From Rhodocyclales bacterium (GTDB lineage: Bacteria > Pseudomonadota > Gammaproteobacteria > Burkholderiales > Rhodocyclaceae), in NCBI GenBank assembly GCA_021286885.1, contig JAJTBM010000025.1, positions 1 through 16,219 of the forward strand: a DNA stretch of 16,219 nt, given 5' to 3'. Shown piece by piece: positions 15,935-16,219 of the stretch (position 1 is its first letter; each line of letters begins with the position of its first letter). The notes beneath the pieces are model-generated. The model was not told where the DNA came from and ran no database searches. It worked only from the letters and a program-made list of their open reading frames with translations. A program made the translations under genes and the position numbers.

Positions 15935-16147
15935 CAGCCCGGCCGGCTGCCGCTCGGGAAAACCGATATTTCATGACTCGGCGATGTAAGCGCCGGAAAT
16001 CTGAAGGGGCGGATCAACTTTAATCACAGTATTGCCCGATCCGGATGCCCCCAATGCTGCTATGACTGCGTAATCGGCAATTAGCTTGAGCCGGGTGGAG
16101 TATTTCTATTGAGGAGATGGAGGTATGTTAGTTTGTATTACAAATGT

Positions 16148-16183
16148 AAACACCCCGCTAGGATGGTATCTAGCGGGGTGTTT
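16148..16183 (-). terminator. Rho-independent terminator of the rRNA operon
   Basis: A perfect 14-bp inverted repeat (16148-16161 with 16170-16183, AAACACCCCGCTAG on the minus strand) with an 8-base loop lies 7 bases after the 5S rRNA 3' end. The stem ends in TTT followed by ACATTTG, a moderate T-tract. Because the stem has As on one side and Ts on the other, it could also act in the plus direction. The 16219-to-15975 stretch otherwise holds no gene I can support. Confidence 0.9.
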
Positions 16184-16190
16184 GAATGGG

Positions 16191-16219
16191 TGCTTGGCGG
16201 TGACCTACTTTCGCGAGCG
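16191..16219 (-). rRNA. rrf: 5S ribosomal RNA, 3' end (partial, runs off right edge)
   Basis: The minus strand reads GCGAAAGTAGGTCACCGCCA then AGCA, matching the conserved 3' end of proteobacterial 5S rRNA (E. coli has GCGAGAGTAGGGAACTGCCAGGCA). Only about 29 bases are inside the window. Its presence implies an rRNA operon on the minus strand beyond the right edge. Confidence 0.88.

Noticed and set aside
16040..16090. Imperfect repeat TTGCCCGAT / ATCGGCAA between ffs and the rRNA terminator
   Set aside because: The arms are short, contain a bulge and are separated by over 30 bases, so it is not distinguishable from chance.
16125..16219. ATG with strong GGAGGT site near the right edge, open to the end
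   Set aside because: It would read through the rRNA terminator hairpin and antisense to 5S rRNA. The spacing from GGAGGT to ATG is also too short.

Overview
The window reads as chromosomal core sequence from a GC-rich betaproteobacterium, most likely of the Rhodocyclales (Azospira/Dechloromonas type). This rests on gene order and protein character: petA-petB-petC followed by sspA-sspB, an ffs-dnaX-ybaB-recR block, and a divergent nhaR-like regulator. The genus is inference. I see no insertion sequence, prophage, CRISPR array or clear sign of recent transfer.

Left part (1-4514). The 5' half of a TrkH potassium transporter subunit runs off the left edge on the minus strand. Next is a seven-helix Bax inhibitor-1/YccA protein with its own terminator. 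An NhaR-like LysR regulator is divergent from it, and the ABC-F ATPase Uup converges on that regulator.

Middle part (4592-7884, plus strand). A tRNA-Arg(CCU) with a good sigma70 promoter leads, with no visible terminator, into a copper-handling gene set: a DUF2946-like protein, a PCuAC periplasmic copper chaperone and a SCO1/SenC lipoprotein. These should serve metallation of a haem-copper oxidase. Two less familiar genes follow: a 112-aa cysteine-containing protein and a SpeE-fold SAM-binding protein without the usual aminopropyltransferase motif. A separate 90-aa unknown gene with a leader hairpin and a terminator ends this strand.

Right part (7869-16219, all minus strand). Read in the direction of transcription it holds the 3' end of a 5S rRNA and the rrn terminator, the 4.5S signal recognition particle RNA, dnaX-ybaB-recR (replication and repair), petABC (cytochrome bc1 complex) from a clear promoter, and sspA-sspB (stringent starvation protein and ClpXP adaptor). 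It ends with ybiB (a TrpD-like nucleic-acid-binding protein) and a CbiX/SirB-type chelatase.

Functionally the window is a respiratory and housekeeping region: quinol oxidation by bc1, copper delivery to the terminal oxidase, tetrapyrrole metallation, DNA replication and repair, and stress regulation. I did not find a convincing new defence or mobile system. The most interesting signals are a tRNA 3' end that seems to double as a ribosome binding site, the two unknown genes downstream of the SCO gene, unusual Qo-site residues in the bc1 complex, and an intercistronic terminator that leaves no room for a separate sspA promoter.
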